Counted from the first letter of the stretch, positions 37,544 through 44,972 are shown. The stretch: 64,000 bases of DNA from Aquabacterium sp. CECT 9606 (GCF_918741295.1 NZ_CAKKNB010000001.1:682001-746000); one strand, 5' to 3'. Program-made: numbers and translations. Notes: generated by a model not told the origin, from the letters alone.

Positions 37544-37702
37544 GTGGGTGGCTCCGGGTGTCTTGGCTATCGGGTGGGGGTGGGATTTGCGTCTCACCAT
37601 GGAATGAATAGTGATCCCTATGCCAGCTTTTCTTAATAGGCGCACACCTGTATCCCGCGTTAGGCGTCGGCTGCACGTCTTGTCAGAAGATCCCTTACAA
37701 AG

Positions 37703-37717
37703 CCCTGAAAACCAGGG
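37703..37717 (-). terminator. Weak hairpin after the tetR gene
   Basis: On the minus strand CCCTG-GTTTT-CAGGG is followed by CTTTGT. It lies about 43 bases past the tetR stop and upstream of flhD copy 1. The stem is short and the T tract interrupted, so readthrough from tetR into flhD is possible. Confidence 0.3.
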
Positions 37718-37759
37718 GAAACACCATCCAGAAATCAGCTGGGTCAATCGCGCCGGCCG

Positions 37760-38413
37760 TTAATCAACGGTCACAAGCCGCCACACCATGCGCACCAGTT
37801 CATCCTCCAATTCCTGGGTGTCCAGCAGGGGCGAGTTCTCCAGCGAGGCGCTGCGGATGACGCCAATCACCGCGCGGGTGCCCACGAACAGCATGGCGGG
37901 GCTGGGCACACGCAGCTTGGGGTTCTTGAGCTGTGACAAGGCGATGGCCAGGTGCTCTGTGCCCTCGCGTTGCGCCTGGGCCACCTGTTCGTGGTGGTCC
38001 ATGTGCCAGCCCAGCCGGACCATGGCGCGATTGAGGTGGCTGCCGGTGCCCAGCGCGGCCAACAAGGCCCGGACCTGATCGCGCAAGGTGGATTCCACGT
38101 TCAAAGGGGCTTGTTGTTGCACCGCGCTGACCAGCATGCCCTGCAGCTCGGCCATCACGCGCAGTCTTTCCTGGGCGATCATGGCCACCACGATGGCCTC
38201 TTTGGTCGGAAAGTACTGGTACAGCGTGCCGATCGACACCCCCGCCCGTTGCGCCACCTTGTTGGTGCTCAAGGCCTCGGGCCCGCCATTGGCCACAATC
38301 TGAGCCGTGGCCTCAAAAATCGCCGCGATCGTGCGTCGTGCGCGCTCTTGCGTCGGCATTTTGCGCATGCTTTCAGAGGGAGGCAGGGCAGTGGGCTTGG
38401 TTGATCTGGTCAT
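37760..38413 (-). CDS. TetR family transcriptional regulator
   Basis: A 217-residue protein. The N-terminal TetR helix-turn-helix is complete: RARRTIAAIFEATAQIV and LSTNKVAQRAGVSIGTLYQYFPTKEAIVVAMI. The ligand-binding C-terminal domain is variable. It diverges from the cytochrome P450 gene, with 99 bases between starts. It is therefore the likely regulator of the P450, and possibly of the flhDC copy downstream of it. A role at the desaturase promoter is also conceivable, since DesT/FabR regulators belong to the same superfamily. The ATG at 38413 is used. Confidence 0.9.
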   Translation of the reverse strand: MTRSTKPTALPPSESMRKMPTQERARRTIAAIFEATAQIVANGGPEALSTNKVAQRAGVSIGTLYQYFPTKEAIVVAMIAQERLRVMAELQGMLVSAVQQQAPLNVESTLRDQVRALLAALGTGSHLNRAMVRLGWHMDHHEQVAQAQREGTEHLAIALSQLKNPKLRVPSPAMLFVGTRAVIGVIRSASLENSPLLDTQELEDELVRMVWRLVTVD

Positions 38414-38512
38414 GGGCAAAAACCGAGCGGTATGCGAGTTGCGCCCGGTTTTTAAAACTGAATAATGCTCATATTAATCCCGCCGTCATCGGACCAACCC
38501 AGAGGAAGCCCC
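38414..38512. promoter_or_regulatory. AT-rich divergent control region of tetR and P450
   Basis: This 99-base interval is notably AT-rich. It contains AAAACCG and CGGTTTT arms about 22 bases apart, an imperfect palindrome AATAATGCTCATATT at 38461-38475, and a TATTAAT box at 38472-38478 that could be a -10. A TetR operator is expected here, but the precise site cannot be fixed. Confidence 0.4.
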
Positions 38513-39991
38513 ATGAGCACGACCACCGCCGCTGCACCGCTTCGCGAATTGAGTGAACTGCCGGGGCCACCCAGCCTGCCGCTGGTGGGCAACGCTTTCC
38601 AGGTCAACCGCGACTTGATCCACCAGAACGTGGAGCAATGGGCCCGGCGCCATGGCCCGCTGTTCCGCGCCTTCTTTGGCCCGATCCCGGTGTTGGTGGT
38701 GGCCGACCACGAACTGATCGGCGCGATCTTGCGCGCCCGGCCCGATGACTTCAACCGCTCGGAGCGCCTGGCGATCATTTCGCGTGAGATGAACTTGAAG
38801 CTGGGTTTGTTCGCGGCTGAGGGCGATGCCTGGCGCCACCAGCGGCGCATGGTGATGGCCAGCTTTGCCCCTGGGCATGTGCGGGCCTATTTCCCGTCTT
38901 TGCTGAAGGTGACACAGCGCCTGGGCACACGCTGGCAGAAAGCCGCGCAGGCCGGCAGTGCCATTGACCTGCAGTCCGACCTGATGCGATTCACGGTGGA
39001 TGCCATCACCGGCCTGGCCTTTGGCGCCGATGTGAACACCCTGGAGTCGAATGACGACATCATCCAGCAGCACCTGGACAAGATCTTCCCGGCCCTGTTC
39101 AGGCGCATCCTGACCCTGGTGCCTTATTGGCGCGTGCTCAAGCTGCCCGCCGACCGCGACCTTGACCGCAGCGTGACTGCCGTGAAGGTGGCCATCGATC
39201 AATTCATTGACCAGGCGCGCGGGCGCATGAAGGCCGACCCCACCCGCCGTGACAACCCGCCCAATCTGCTGGAGGCGATGATCGCCGCCGCCGACCAGCA
39301 AGACAGTGGGGTGAACGACCAGGACGTGGCCGACAACGTGCTGACCATGCTGCTGGCGGGCGAAGACACCACGGCCAACACCCTGGCCTGGATGATCCAC
39401 CTGCTGCAGTGCAACCCGCAGGCCTTGAAGCGCGCGCAGGACGAAGTGCGCAGCAAAGCCAACGACCCCGCTGCTTTCACGCCTGAGTCCATGGCCGAGC
39501 TGGACTACCTGGAGGCCTGCGCCCACGAAACCATGCGCCTCAAGCCCGTGGCGCCTTTCCTGCCCTTGCAGGCCTCGCGCGACACGGTGGTGGGCGATGT
39601 GCGTGTGCCCGAAGGCACCTTGATCTGGAACGTGCTGCGCCACGACAGTGTCAGCGAGCAGCATTTCGAGGATGCCGCGGCCTTCAAGCCCGAACGCTGG
39701 TTGGCCGAGGGCAGCAGCCCGCAGCACAGCGCCAGCCACGCCAAGCGCGTGTCCATGCCCTTCGGCGCCGGTCCGCGTGTGTGCCCTGGCCGCTATCTGG
39801 CTTTGCTGGAAATGAAGATGGCCATGGCCATGCTGCTGTCCCGCTTTGACATCGTCAGTGTGGACACCCCCGACGGCCAGGCGGCGCAAGAGCACATGGC
39901 CTTCACGATGGAGCCCGTGGGTCTGACCATGAAGTTGCGCGAACGAAAAAAAACGGACTCCGAAGAGTCCGTTGGCAAGTCACTGGCGTGA
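38513..39991 (+). CDS. Cytochrome P450
   Basis: A 492-residue P450. The N-terminal proline-rich PGPPSLPLVGN is seen. The I-helix is LLAGEDTTANT with the acid-Thr pair, the K-helix is HETMRLKP (ExxR), and the heme loop is FGAGPRVCPGR with Cys424 as the thiolate ligand. There is no fused reductase and no N-terminal anchor, so it is soluble and needs an external redox partner. Substrate is unknown; fatty acids are a guess from the nearby desaturases. ATG 38513 follows AGAGGAAG. The final codons (RERKKTDSEES) coincide with the terminator hairpin of the convergent second flhDC copy, so the C-terminal tail is shaped by that RNA element. Confidence 0.9.
   Translation: MSTTTAAAPLRELSELPGPPSLPLVGNAFQVNRDLIHQNVEQWARRHGPLFRAFFGPIPVLVVADHELIGAILRARPDDFNRSERLAIISREMNLKLGLFAAEGDAWRHQRRMVMASFAPGHVRAYFPSLLKVTQRLGTRWQKAAQAGSAIDLQSDLMRFTVDAITGLAFGADVNTLESNDDIIQQHLDKIFPALFRRILTLVPYWRVLKLPADRDLDRSVTAVKVAIDQFIDQARGRMKADPTRRDNPPNLLEAMIAAADQQDSGVNDQDVADNVLTMLLAGEDTTANTLAWMIHLLQCNPQALKRAQDEVRSKANDPAAFTPESMAELDYLEACAHETMRLKPVAPFLPLQASRDTVVGDVRVPEGTLIWNVLRHDSVSEQHFEDAAAFKPERWLAEGSSPQHSASHAKRVSMPFGAGPRVCPGRYLALLEMKMAMAMLLSRFDIVSVDTPDGQAAQEHMAFTMEPVGLTMKLRERKKTDSEESVGKSLA
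39946..39973 (-). terminator. Intrinsic terminator of the second flhDC copy, inside the P450 3' end
   Basis: AACGGACTC-CGAA-GAGTCCGTT forms a perfect nine-base-pair stem, followed on the minus strand by eight T residues. It lies 108 bases past the second flhC stop and fully inside the P450 coding sequence, giving that protein a charged KKTDSEES tail. Confidence 0.88.
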
Positions 39992-40009
39992 CGCTAGGAG
40001 GAGAAAACA

Positions 40010-40075
40010 ATGAAACAAGCAAAACTACAAGAACAACTACAACCACTACTTCGGTCACTACAGAGAACTACTTAA
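40010..40075 (+). CDS. Candidate 21-residue small protein between P450 and flhC copy 2
   Basis: A GGAGGAGA sequence, a near-perfect Shine-Dalgarno, ends seven bases before ATG 40010. The frame runs 21 codons to TAA at 40073-40075. The peptide is Gln/Leu-rich and basic (begins MKQAKLQEQLQ, ends LQRTT) and could form an amphipathic helix. Codons such as CTA, CAA and AGA and the low GC content differ sharply from the rest of the window. The stop is six bases from the convergent flhC stop. No clear promoter was found, so it may be co-transcribed with the P450. It may instead be a remnant of a strong ribosome-binding site, or simply a 3' UTR of flhDC. Confidence 0.35.
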   Translation: MKQAKLQEQLQPLLRSLQRTT

Positions 40076-40081
40076 GACAAA

Positions 40082-40618
40082 TCAATGCATGTGCAATGCG
40101 CCAGCGGCCTTGCCCTTGCCGGCGCGGGCAGGGGGGTTGCACAGGCCACAGGTGAAGTGGCGGGCGATTTCATGGGGGTGGGTGACGTAAGAGCCACCGC
40201 ACTTGTTGCATTTGGTCAGGCTGAGCATGCCGTTGTCGATGAACTTGACCAGGCGCCAGGCGCGGGTCACGGACAACAGGGGCTCCAGGCCTTGGGACTG
40301 GGTTTGTTCCAGGTACAGCTGGTAAGCCTTGATGACGACATCGATCTCGTCGATCTCGGAAGACTTGTTCAGGTACTCGTGGATGTTGAGGAACAAGCTG
40401 GCGTGGATGTTGGGCTGCCAGGTCATGAACCAGTCGGTCGAGAAGGGCAGCTGGCCCTTGGAAGGCGACTTGCCAGACACTTCCTTGTACAGGCGCAGCA
40501 GGCGCTCGTAAGAGATGTCGGTCTCCGACTCCAACACTTGCAGGCGGGCGCCCAGGCCGATCAAGGTGACAGCGCGTTCGATTTGCTTGGCTTCGGTCAA
40601 CAGGCTCTTGGTGCGCAT
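40082..40618 (-). CDS. flhC: Flagellar master regulator subunit FlhC (copy 2)
   Basis: A 178-residue protein, identical in sequence to copy 1 at 36628-37164, with the Cys137/140/157/160 zinc site. Six silent base changes separate the two genes. It follows flhD copy 2 by 58 bases with the same ribosome-binding site. Its terminator lies within the end of the convergent P450 gene. Confidence 0.97.
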   Translation of the reverse strand: MRTKSLLTEAKQIERAVTLIGLGARLQVLESETDISYERLLRLYKEVSGKSPSKGQLPFSTDWFMTWQPNIHASLFLNIHEYLNKSSEIDEIDVVIKAYQLYLEQTQSQGLEPLLSVTRAWRLVKFIDNGMLSLTKCNKCGGSYVTHPHEIARHFTCGLCNPPARAGKGKAAGALHMH

Positions 40619-40676
40619 GGTGGGGCTCCGGGGAAGTGTGGGGTCGGGTGCTAAAGAACGAGAAGAGTCAGTCAGC

Positions 40677-40997
40677 TCACGCGGCTTCTTGGTGGCGGCC
40701 GGCCATCAGGATGTTGGCGTGCAGGCGGGTCACGTCGCTGGAGCCGGACTTGCCGTGGTTGGTCAGCAGGGTCCAGACCAGGTCATCGTCGACACGCATG
40801 CGGCACAGCAGGGTGTTGCTGGAGGCGATCTTGAGCACCTGGGCGGGCGACAGCATGGAGATCATGTCGGCGGCTTCTTCCGACATGCCCAGGCGGAACA
40901 GGGCTTGTTCGCGGTCGGCGCGGATCAGGCTCTGGGCCAGCATCAGGTACGACAGGTTGGTTTCGCGAATTTCCATCAGGATTTGGTCGGCGTTCAT
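40677..40997 (-). CDS. flhD: Flagellar master regulator subunit FlhD (copy 2)
   Basis: A 106-residue protein, identical to copy 1 despite three silent base changes. Its leader is identical for 63 bases and then gives way to unrelated sequence. That sequence lies between it and the terminator of the desaturase operon at 41197-41219. A separate promoter is therefore expected in 41061-41196, but no convincing -35/-10 pair was found there. Confidence 0.95.
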   Translation of the reverse strand: MNADQILMEIRETNLSYLMLAQSLIRADREQALFRLGMSEEAADMISMLSPAQVLKIASSNTLLCRMRVDDDLVWTLLTNHGKSGSSDVTRLHANILMAGRHQEAA

Positions 40998-41196
40998 GTG
41001 GGTGGCTCCGGGTGTCTTGGCTATCGGGTGGGGGTGGGATTTGCGTCTCACCATGGAATGGATTCTGCGCAGCCACCTGGGATAACTGAATAGGGTGGCC
41101 GCTGTAAGGCGCGTCGGGTCCACGCTGCCTGTTGTGTAGGAAGAAACCTGACAAAGCGGTTTTGTCGGCCGCAGTAACAGGCCAAAACCCATGCAG

Positions 41197-41219
41197 AAAA
41201 AAGCCCGGCAATGCCGGGC
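41197..41219 (-). terminator. Intrinsic terminator of the desaturase operon
   Basis: GCCCGGC-AAT-GCCGGGC makes a seven-base-pair stem, followed on the minus strand by TTTTTT. It is 45 bases past the stop of the last desaturase gene and insulates flhD copy 2 from that operon. Confidence 0.88.
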
Positions 41220-41264
41220 CAGTCTCACCATGTGAACGCCTGGAAGCCCCAGGCGTGCGCTGCG

Positions 41265-42452
41265 TCACGAAGGGGCGTGAGTGGGTGCTTCGACGGCGGT
41301 GGCCGGGCGCGACATGGGGCTTTGGCCACCCGGAAAACTGTGGCGAAGCACGCGCCACAGCACCGTCGGAAACTGCCTGGCCAGGCTACCGGTGTTGTAG
41401 GGCACGCCATACCTTGCGCAGATCTCGCGCACGCGGGGCGCAAATTGGCCATAGCGGCGCGAGGGCAGGTCCGGGAACAGGTGGTGTTCGATCTGGTGGC
41501 TCAGGTGCCCGGTCATGAAATTGAAAACCTTGCCCCCGCTGATGTTGGCCGAACCCAGGCATTGGCGCAGGTAATACTGCCCCTTGGTTTCCGCCTTCAA
41601 GTCCACCGGGTCAAAGGTGTGGATCTGGTCGGTGAAATGCCCGCAGAAAATCGTCACAAAGGTCCACAGGTTGCGGATGACATTGGCCACCAGGTGCCCC
41701 AACAAGGAAGCGCCCAGGCCGGCCCAGAAGCCGTGACCCAGCACCAAGCCGGCCAGGCCGCCCAGCAAGGGCCACAGCAGGTAGTCCTTCTTGATCTGGC
41801 GCCACATCTTGGCGCGGGCGCCGGGCCATAGCCGAGCAATGTTCAGCTTGGTGGCCTCGCGGTCAGTGCGCAGTTGGTCAAAGGCCATGTTGTGGATGCC
41901 GATGGCCCACTCGAACAGCAGGGCCACGATGACCATGTAGATGGACTGCACGGCGTGGCGGGGCTCCCAAGGTGTGTCGCTGGACAGGCGCAAGAAGCCA
42001 TACCCAAAGTCACGGTCAATGCCTTCGACGTTGGTGTAGTAGTGGTGCATGTGGTTGTGGGACTCTTTCCAGTTCTGCTGGCTGCAGATGGTGTCCCAGT
42101 CACAGCTGAGGCCCTCGAAGCGCGGGTCGTTCAGCCAGTTGTACTGGCCGTGCATCACGTTGTGCCCGAACTCCATGTTCTCGATGCACTTGCTCAAGCC
42201 CAGCAGCACCGCGCCAAGCAGCCCGATTGGCCAGCCGATGGCCGCCAGCGTCAACAAGGCTCGCCCCGATGACTCCAGTCCGCGAATCAAATACAGCACA
42301 TGGCGGATGTAGCGGGAATCGGGCTCGCCCAGGCAGGCCTTGAAATCAACGCGAACCTGGTCGATCTCGCGGGCAAAGGCATCGAACTCCGCCGCCGTCC
42401 TCGGCCCGGGCGTGATCCGCACGGGTGGGCGGCTGGCGGCACTGAGGCTCAT
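41265..42452 (-). CDS. Membrane fatty acid desaturase (first type)
   Basis: A 395-residue membrane protein with the three histidine boxes of acyl-lipid/acyl-CoA desaturases: HNVMH at 97-101, HNHMHH at 132-137 and HQIEHH at 318-323. Hydrophobic pairs lie around 65-90 and 170-260. The di-iron centre built by these boxes inserts a double bond into acyl chains using O2 and electrons from the upstream ferredoxin reductase. The HQIEHH form of the third box is typical of front-end/linoleoyl-type desaturases, but the position of the double bond cannot be read. One base separates it from the preceding desaturase. Confidence 0.88.
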   Translation of the reverse strand: MSLSAASRPPVRITPGPRTAAEFDAFAREIDQVRVDFKACLGEPDSRYIRHVLYLIRGLESSGRALLTLAAIGWPIGLLGAVLLGLSKCIENMEFGHNVMHGQYNWLNDPRFEGLSCDWDTICSQQNWKESHNHMHHYYTNVEGIDRDFGYGFLRLSSDTPWEPRHAVQSIYMVIVALLFEWAIGIHNMAFDQLRTDREATKLNIARLWPGARAKMWRQIKKDYLLWPLLGGLAGLVLGHGFWAGLGASLLGHLVANVIRNLWTFVTIFCGHFTDQIHTFDPVDLKAETKGQYYLRQCLGSANISGGKVFNFMTGHLSHQIEHHLFPDLPSRRYGQFAPRVREICARYGVPYNTGSLARQFPTVLWRVLRHSFPGGQSPMSRPATAVEAPTHAPS

Positions 42453-42453
42453 G

Positions 42454-43605
42454 TCATGCGTTCTCGGGCACGATGGATTCGACTTCGATGTGCACAGCCT
42501 TGTGCGGGCCGCCCGGCAGGCTGTAGCGGGCCACGCGCTTGAGCACGGTCATCAATTGCCAGGCGAACTTGCCGGTGTTGTAAGGCACGCCGTACTTGGC
42601 GCACACGGCTTGCACCTTGGGTGCCATCTCGGCATAGCGGTTGGCCGGGATGTCGGGGAAGAGGTGGTGCTCAACCTGGTGGCTCAGGTTGCCGCTCATG
42701 AAGTGCATCCATTGGCCGCCCTGGATGTTGGCCGAGCCCAGGATCTGGCGCAGGTACCACTGGCCGCGCGATTCGTTCTTGATCGATTGCTTGCTGAAGG
42801 TGTAGATGTCGTCGGTGAAGTGGCCGCAGAAGATGATGGCCCAGGCCCACACATTGCGGATGATGTTGGCGGCGAAGTTGCCCACCAGCACGGCGATGCC
42901 GGCATCGACCGCGTGTCCGAAAGGCATGGCCAGGGCGGCGGCCAGCAAGGGCCAGGCGGCGTAATCACGCATGAACTGGCGCGCGAATTTCTTGCGCACC
43001 ACCAGCCATTGGGGGCGCACTTCCGACCACTTCTTGCGGCCGATCACCACCTTGTCGACCTGCATGTCGTGCACGGCCACGAACCACTCGAAGTAGACCG
43101 CCAGCAAGGCCGTCAGCAGCAACTGGAAGGGATGCAGCCAGCTCCAGCGCAGGTCGTTCGACAAGCGCAGCAGGCCATAGCCAAAGTCGCGGTCCATGCC
43201 GATGACGTTGGTGTAAGTGTGGTGCACGAAGTTGTGCGCATGGCGCCACTCCGAGGCCGGGCAGGTGTTGTCCCAGTCGAAGGTGTCGCCATGGAAGCGC
43301 GGGTCGTTCATGAAGTTGTACTGGCCGTGCATCACGTTGTGGCCCAACTCCATGTTGTCCACGATCTTGGAGATGCCCAGCAGCAGTGTGCCCAGGAACC
43401 ACGTGGGCGGGAACCAGCCGAACAGCAGCAGCGCGCGGCCCAGCGCTTCGGTCAGGCGAACGGTGCGCAGCACTTTGCGGATGTGCCGGGCGTCCTGCTC
43501 GCCGACCAGCTTGCGGGTTTCGTCGCCAATGGCGTCCAGGTCGCGTTGGAAGGCGTCCATCTGCTCGATGGTCTTGGGGCCGATCTGTTTCGTGGGGTGA
43601 TTCAT
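42454..43605 (-). CDS. Membrane fatty acid desaturase (second type)
   Basis: A 383-residue paralogue of the neighbouring desaturase. It has GHNVMHGQYNF, HAHNFVHH and HQVEHHLFPDIP as the three His boxes, and the same membrane layout. The two proteins are clearly related yet well diverged, so the duplication is old. The ATG at 43605 (MNHPTK) follows AGGACG, 20 bases after the reductase stop. In Pseudomonas the DesC-DesB pair of reductase and desaturase works on exogenous acyl-CoA; this operon adds a second desaturase. Confidence 0.88.
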   Translation of the reverse strand: MNHPTKQIGPKTIEQMDAFQRDLDAIGDETRKLVGEQDARHIRKVLRTVRLTEALGRALLLFGWFPPTWFLGTLLLGISKIVDNMELGHNVMHGQYNFMNDPRFHGDTFDWDNTCPASEWRHAHNFVHHTYTNVIGMDRDFGYGLLRLSNDLRWSWLHPFQLLLTALLAVYFEWFVAVHDMQVDKVVIGRKKWSEVRPQWLVVRKKFARQFMRDYAAWPLLAAALAMPFGHAVDAGIAVLVGNFAANIIRNVWAWAIIFCGHFTDDIYTFSKQSIKNESRGQWYLRQILGSANIQGGQWMHFMSGNLSHQVEHHLFPDIPANRYAEMAPKVQAVCAKYGVPYNTGKFAWQLMTVLKRVARYSLPGGPHKAVHIEVESIVPENA

Positions 43606-43625
43606 GGTCGTCCTGCAAGGCTCAA

Positions 43626-44765
43626 TCAATTCAGGGATTCGAGGTCGAGGTCGCTCATCGCCGCGCTGACGCACAGGCGGATGGGCTGGCCTTCGCCATC
43701 GATGCGGGCGCCGGAGGTCAGGTCACGCACGCTGCCACTGCGCAAGCGGCAGGTGCATTCGTGGCAAATGCCTTGGCGGCAGCCGTGTTTCATGCTCAAT
43801 CCGGCGGTCTCGCCCGCGATCAGAATGGTCTGGTCGCCAGGGGCGGAGAAGCTGCGCGTCTGGTGGGCACGCTCCATCTGCACGGTGTGCACCGCGTGGG
43901 TGTCACCGCTGGGCTTGGCGGGCGCGAAGGCTTCCAGGTGCAATTGGGCGCCAATGCCGGCGTCCAGCCACAACTGGCGGGCGGCGTCCATCAGTGGGGC
44001 CGGGCCGCAGCAATAGGCGGGCATCTGGCGCCATTGGGGCACGGTCTGTTCCAGCAACGCGGTGTCCAGCACCTGCTGCTGCGCCGTGCTCCCAGGCACA
44101 TTGGCGGTGTTGGCCACACTGTCGATGGCCACATACGTGAACTGAGGCCAGCGCTTGGCCATGTCGTCCAGGGCCCGGGCAAAGATGCGGTCCTCGAGGC
44201 CCCGGGCAAAGTAGATCAAGGTGGGGCGTGTGGCCGCCTTGCTGCGCTGCAAGTGCTCCAGCATGGCCATGCAAGGGGTGATGCCACTGCCGCCGGCCAT
44301 CAGCAGCACCTGGGTGGGTGCGGCGGCTGGCAGGGTGAACGCGCCGCCGGCCTGGTCGATTTCAATGATGTCGCCAACCTTGACGTGCTGGTTGAGGTGG
44401 TTGGACATCAGGCCGCCCGGCTGGCGCTGCACGGTGATGGCAAAACGGTTCTGGTGGCCGCCGATGCTGCGGGGCGAGTAGGCGCGGCGGTGGCGCACGC
44501 CATCGATCACCACACTGAACAAGATGAACTGGCCGGGTTGCAGGCCCCGGAAGGCCGAGCCCGCCTGCAGCACCAGGGTGGTGGCACCTGGGGTTTCGGC
44601 GTGTTTGGCCACGACCCGTGCATGCAGGCGCGTCACGGTCAACAACGGGTTGATGAGGCTGAGGGTGTCGTCGAAGGCCAAGGGGCTGATGCCCCAGTGC
44701 GTCAGCCACCCCGACACGCGGCCCATGGCCGAGGGCGTCAAGGAGGGTGAAGAAGAATCAGCCAT
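43626..44765 (-). CDS. Ferredoxin reductase with C-terminal [2Fe-2S] domain (desaturase electron donor)
   Basis: A 379-residue flavoprotein. The FAD-binding barrel has RRAYSPRS, the NAD(P)-binding domain has LLMAGGSGITPCMAML and CCGPAPLMDAAR, and the plant-type ferredoxin cluster uses Cys329, Cys334, Cys337 and Cys365. The order (FAD, NAD, 2Fe-2S at the C-terminus) matches DesC-like/HCP-reductase oxidoreductases. As first gene of the desaturase operon it most likely feeds electrons to the two desaturases, and might also serve the nearby P450. The ATG at 44765 is used. Confidence 0.9.
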   Translation of the reverse strand: MADSSSPSLTPSAMGRVSGWLTHWGISPLAFDDTLSLINPLLTVTRLHARVVAKHAETPGATTLVLQAGSAFRGLQPGQFILFSVVIDGVRHRRAYSPRSIGGHQNRFAITVQRQPGGLMSNHLNQHVKVGDIIEIDQAGGAFTLPAAAPTQVLLMAGGSGITPCMAMLEHLQRSKAATRPTLIYFARGLEDRIFARALDDMAKRWPQFTYVAIDSVANTANVPGSTAQQQVLDTALLEQTVPQWRQMPAYCCGPAPLMDAARQLWLDAGIGAQLHLEAFAPAKPSGDTHAVHTVQMERAHQTRSFSAPGDQTILIAGETAGLSMKHGCRQGICHECTCRLRSGSVRDLTSGARIDGEGQPIRLCVSAAMSDLDLESLN

Positions 44766-44820
44766 CAAAGAAAACTCCAAACAACAAAACCAAGCATTCA
44801 GTCCAACCGCAGGCTGTACA

Positions 44821-44863
44821 ACGACAAGCGTTCAGTTTAGCGACGCTTCCATGGAGGCTACAA
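44821..44863 (-). promoter_or_regulatory. Desaturase operon promoter with DesT/FabR-like operator
   Basis: On the minus strand TTGTAG (44863-44858), 17 bases, then CTAAAC (44840-44835) form a weak promoter. Immediately downstream, overlapping its -10 end, is CTGAACGCTTGTCGT (44835-44821). Its core TGAACGCTTGT matches what I recall of the P. aeruginosa DesT operator, AGTGAACGCTTGTTGACT. Longer AAGCGT/ACGCTT arms lie at 44826-44831 and 44843-44848. A TetR-type repressor sitting here would block transcription start. The rest of 44766-45000 shows no gene. Confidence 0.5.
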
Positions 44864-44972
44864 GTCAGGGAGTTTTCAAGCATCGGGGGAAGTCCTTGAA
44901 AGCTCAGGGTTCCCCCGCAAACAAGGGGGTTCCGGCCCTCTGTCACGCCAACGTGTGTTGGCCCCAGAATTG

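Larger units (their letters stand above)
36625..37606. repeat. flhDC direct duplication, copy 1
   Basis: This 982-base block recurs in the same orientation at 40079-41060 with no insertion or deletion. Reading both copies side by side I found nine substitutions, six in flhC and three in flhD, all silent. The 58-base spacer between the genes and the 63-base flhD leader are identical. Similarity ends abruptly on both sides: just past the flhC stop and 63 bases upstream of the flhD ATG. Confidence 0.93.
40079..41060. repeat. flhDC direct duplication, copy 2
   Basis: Second copy of the 982-base block at 36625-37606, offset 3454 bases, same strand. The nine differences from copy 1 all lie at silent sites, and the non-coding parts match fully. 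The interval between copies (37607-40078) holds tetR, P450 and the small reading frame, so homologous recombination between the copies could delete or amplify it. Confidence 0.93.

Noticed and set aside
39972..40000. A promoter (TTGGCA, 17 bases, TAGGAG) for the 21-codon frame
   Set aside because: The -10 lacks the final T and is actually the Shine-Dalgarno sequence; too weak to list.
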